Shown here piece after piece: positions 4,976 through 7,489 of a stretch of DNA of 7,489 nucleotides. Made by a program: the position numbers and the translations under genes. The DNA lies in the NCBI GenBank assembly GCA_031178805.1, contig JAPSIJ010000097.1:1-7489 (forward strand). The letters run 5' to 3'. The stretch comes from Cellulomonas sp. (lineage in GTDB: Bacteria; Actinomycetota; Actinomycetes; Actinomycetales; Cellulomonadaceae). The notes beneath the pieces are model-generated. The model saw only the letters and a list, made by a program, of their open reading frames with translations, had not been told where the DNA came from and made no database searches. Each line of letters starts with the position of its first letter. Position 1 is the stretch's first letter.

Positions 4976-7489
4976 ATGCAAGCACCGCCATCCTGGCACG
5001 CCCGCCGCGCCCTCTCCGCGCTGCTGGCCGCCGCCCTCGCGCTCGGCGCCGCCGCCGCGCTCGTCCTCGCCCCCGACCCGCCCCGCGCCGCCGCCGGCGT
5101 CCCCGGGGCCGGCATCACCATCACCCCGCCCGGCTACGGGCCCGTCCTGCTCGGCCCGATCGCCGGGCCGGCCGGCGCCGAGGAGCACGGCTACTGCGTG
5201 CAGGCGCGCCTGCAGGCCTCCGGCCCGTCCGACGTGCCGCTCGACGTCGGCACGGTCGACGACCCGCACCTCGCGGCGGTGCTCGCCCGGCACCGGTTCG
5301 CCGGCGACGACCTGACGCAGGCCGCCATCGGCTACGCCGTGCACCAGCGGCACGAGCGCCCCGGGAGCATGGCCGGCGGCTCCGCCGAGCAGGCCGCGGC
5401 GATCATCGCGGCCGCCACGCCTCCCGAGGTCCGGCAGCGCGCCGACCAGCTGCTCGCCGAGGCCGCCGCGACCGCCGGGCCCTACGCGGGCGACCCCGGC
5501 GCGGTGACCGGCGCGGGCCGCCGCACCGGCGTGATCGAGGGCATCGCCCTGCGATCCGCCGCCGGGGCGCCCATGGCCGGCGTGCCGTTCACCGTGACGC
5601 TGTCCGGGCCGGCGGTCCTCGACGTCACCGGCACGTCGACGTACACCGGCACCACCACGGAGTCCCCGATCCGGCTGACCTGGACCGCCACGGGCAGCGG
5701 CCCGGTGACCTACCGGGTCGCGTTCGACGGGGCGTGGCGCACGACCCTCACGCTGTTCTCCCTGACCGGGAGCCGGCAGGACCAGCTGTCCTACGGCAAC
5801 CGGCCCGGGCACGACCCGGAGCAGGTGGTCGTGCCCGGCGAGGAGTTCCCGGTCGTCGGCGACTTCCGGCCCCGGGCGACCACCACCGTGCAGGACGTCC
5901 GCGTCCAGGACGGCGACCCGCTGGTGGACGAGGTGCGGTTCGCCGCCGCGCCCGGCGACGAGTGGGCGGTCGTGGACGGCCGGCCCGTGCCGGTGCCCGC
6001 CGACGTCACCTGGTACGGGCCGTTCCCCCGGCCGCAGCCGCAGGCCGACCTGCCGCCGCCGGACGCCCCGGTGGCCGGCGTGGACCGGGTCGTCGCCGAC
6101 GGCCCGGGTCTCGTCCGGACGCCCGGCACCGTGCTGGCGACGGGCAACGGCTTCTACACCGCGGTGGTCACCATCCGGCGGGCCGACGCCGGCGAGTGGG
6201 CCCCGTACCTGCGCGAGGACTTCACCGCCCCGTACTTCGAGGAGGTGGAGACGGCGGTGAACCGCTACGACCTCGAGCACTGGTCCGAGACGCGCGAGTT
6301 CAACGTCGTGCCCGGCGGCCGGGCGTTCGACCGCATCGTGGTGTCCGGCTACCCGGACGACCACGGCGAGTTCCCCGGGCTCGGGCGCTGGCAGGCCGAC
6401 CTCGGCGAGGCCACGGTCACGGTCTACGGGCCGCTGCCGGAGCTGCCGCGCAGCCCCGAGGTGCCCGACGACGCCCCGGTGCTCTGGACAGACGTCCTGC
6501 CCGCGGTCGACGGGGTGTACGAGATCGGCTACGACCCCGACCACCCGATCCTCGCGCCCACGGTGGCCACCCACCCCGGCGGGGACTACTTCGTCGTCGT
6601 GTACGCCTTCGCCGGCGACGACCGGGTGGAGCCGTTCGTCAGCCGGTTCGACGACCTGCGCGAGGCGTTCTTCGTGCCCGGTCCGCCGGACGTGGCGGTG
6701 CCGCCCTCCGTGGTCACGCAGGCCCAGGAGCGGACGCCGCCCGGCGGCACCATGCACGACGTGGCGCTCGTCATGGGCGGCACCGGCGACGGCGACCACC
6801 TGGTCTTCGAGGCGTTCGGGCCGCAGGACCCCGACGCGGACCCGGTGTGCGACGAGAGCACCCTGTGGTGGACCTCCGAGCGCGTGCCGGTCGCCGGCCC
6901 CGGCTACTACGACTCCGGCAGCACGACCGCGCCGGCGGACCCCGGGGCGGTGTACTGGGTGGAGACGCTCCTCGCCGCGGACGGCACGGTCCGCAGCCGG
7001 GGCGCGTGCGGTATCCCGTCGGAGACGACCCTCGTCGTGGACGAGCCGACCGTGCGGACCACGGCGCTCGCGGCCGCGGACGACCCCGTGGCGGGCGTCG
7101 AGATCTGGGACGTGCTCACGGTGAGCGGCACGATGCCGGCCGGAGCGGTCACCGAGGTGGACCTGTTCCACGCCCCCGAGGGCGAGCCCCTGGTCTGCCG
7201 GGAGCCGGTGTGGACGTCGGCGCCGGTGCCGCTGGACGCCGGGCCGGGGGAGTACGTGACCGACCGGTACACCACCACCGGGGCGGGCACGTACGGGTTC
7301 GTCGAGCGCACGACCGGACCCGACGGCGAGCCGCTGTCGTCCGGCATCTGCGGCGACCCGACGGAGACGCTGACCGTCGGCACCCCGCCGGGGCCGCCGC
7401 CGGCCGCCGAGCCGCCGCAGCCGGAGCCCGCCGCGCCGGGGCCGCTCGCCGTCACCGGCGCGGACGCCCTCGCGCTCGCGGCCGTCGCG
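4976..7489 (+). CDS. Secreted sortase-anchored (LAVTG) multidomain surface protein with TED-like N-terminus, 3' end cut by window
   Basis: The frame opens at ATG 4976, with GGGAG at 4964-4968 seven bases upstream, and has no stop through the last base (838 residues). Residues 1-40 are a Sec signal peptide (HARR, hydrophobic core, AAA). Residues about 50-170 hold GYC (Cys74) and DLTQAAIGYAVH (Gln115), which resemble the Cys and TQxAIW elements of thioester domains; the spacing is unusually short. Residues about 180-260 look Ig-like (GVPFTVTLSG, LTWTATGSG). Four beta-rich modules follow at about 301-431, 432-566, 570-688 and 689-801. The last two contain Cys625/Cys678 and Cys741/Cys792, ending in CGIPSETTLV and CGDPTETLTV. 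Then come a Pro-rich spacer (803-823), LAVTG (824-828) and the start of a hydrophobic helix (ADALALAAVA). LAXTG is the class E sortase signal, so wall anchoring is expected. An adhesin-like role is inferred. Only the end of the membrane helix and basic tail should be missing. Confidence 0.88.
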   Translation, partial: MQAPPSWHARRALSALLAAALALGAAAALVLAPDPPRAAAGVPGAGITITPPGYGPVLLGPIAGPAGAEEHGYCVQARLQASGPSDVPLDVGTVDDPHLAAVLARHRFAGDDLTQAAIGYAVHQRHERPGSMAGGSAEQAAAIIAAATPPEVRQRADQLLAEAAATAGPYAGDPGAVTGAGRRTGVIEGIALRSAAGAPMAGVPFTVTLSGPAVLDVTGTSTYTGTTTESPIRLTWTATGSGPVTYRVAFDGAWRTTLTLFSLTGSRQDQLSYGNRPGHDPEQVVVPGEEFPVVGDFRPRATTTVQDVRVQDGDPLVDEVRFAAAPGDEWAVVDGRPVPVPADVTWYGPFPRPQPQADLPPPDAPVAGVDRVVADGPGLVRTPGTVLATGNGFYTAVVTIRRADAGEWAPYLREDFTAPYFEEVETAVNRYDLEHWSETREFNVVPGGRAFDRIVVSGYPDDHGEFPGLGRWQADLGEATVTVYGPLPELPRSPEVPDDAPVLWTDVLPAVDGVYEIGYDPDHPILAPTVATHPGGDYFVVVYAFAGDDRVEPFVSRFDDLREAFFVPGPPDVAVPPSVVTQAQERTPPGGTMHDVALVMGGTGDGDHLVFEAFGPQDPDADPVCDESTLWWTSERVPVAGPGYYDSGSTTAPADPGAVYWVETLLAADGTVRSRGACGIPSETTLVVDEPTVRTTALAAADDPVAGVEIWDVLTVSGTMPAGAVTEVDLFHAPEGEPLVCREPVWTSAPVPLDAGPGEYVTDRYTTTGAGTYGFVERTTGPDGEPLSSGICGDPTETLTVGTPPGPPPAAEPPQPEPAAPGPLAVTGADALALAAVA

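Noticed and set aside
3753..4991. Minus-strand open frame opposite the coiled-coil protein, and the overlapping plus-strand frames at 3760 and 3836
   Set aside because: All encode Arg/Pro/Gly/Ala-rich shadow sequence. The chosen frame alone has a ribosome site, a membrane helix and an ordered domain layout.
4946..7171. Long open frame on the minus strand (741 codons) opposite the surface-protein gene
   Set aside because: Its translation is low-complexity (runs of R, G, H, V) with no domain pattern, typical of the antisense frame of a GC-rich gene. The plus-strand frame from 4976 has a ribosome site, signal peptide, modules and sorting signal.

Overview
The window looks like chromosomal DNA from a very GC-rich Gram-positive actinomycete. 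The evidence is the strong G/C bias at third codon positions, GTG starts, two lipoproteins, TANNNT-type -10 elements and, at the right edge, a surface protein with an LAXTG-type (class E) sortase sorting signal. Genus cannot be fixed from sequence alone. The mix of genes would fit Micrococcales such as Cellulomonadaceae or Pseudonocardiales, and that placement is inference. I see no insertion sequence, integrase, CRISPR array or phage gene.

Left part (1-814): a minus-strand tRNA with CAT anticodon, read as elongator tRNA-Met, is cut at its 3' CCA by the window edge. It is divergent from a small conserved actinobacterial protein gene that may be leaderless. A plus-strand tRNA-Asn(GTT) follows and ends in a long GC-rich hairpin terminator.

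Middle part (about 857-3463): two small secreted lipoprotein-like genes lie on the plus strand. The second is followed after 7 bases by a flippase-like membrane protein of the LPG_synthase_TM/UPF0104 family and is probably co-transcribed with it. A four-helix DUF2975-type membrane protein on the minus strand converges on the flippase gene with only 13 bases between the stop codons.

Right part (3464-7489): a 238-base divergent intergenic region carries a 12-base palindrome. It is followed by a single-pass membrane protein with a Pro-rich cytoplasmic head, an Ala-rich helical ectodomain containing an internal duplication, a Gly/Ser stalk and a short aromatic tail with two cysteines. After a clear terminator, a long gene opens at 4976 and stays open to the last base (838 codons). 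It encodes a secreted cell-wall-anchored protein with signal peptide, an N-terminal region resembling a very compact internal-thioester (TED-like) domain, an Ig-like domain, four tandem beta-rich modules, a Pro-rich wall spacer and LAVTG.

The common theme from about 929 onward is the cell envelope: lipoproteins, membrane proteins, a stalked ectodomain and a sortase substrate. Only the 1431-2994 pair has convincing operon structure. The most interesting candidate is the putative thioester adhesin at 4976-7489. It is a hypothesis read from motifs, not a confirmed family assignment.
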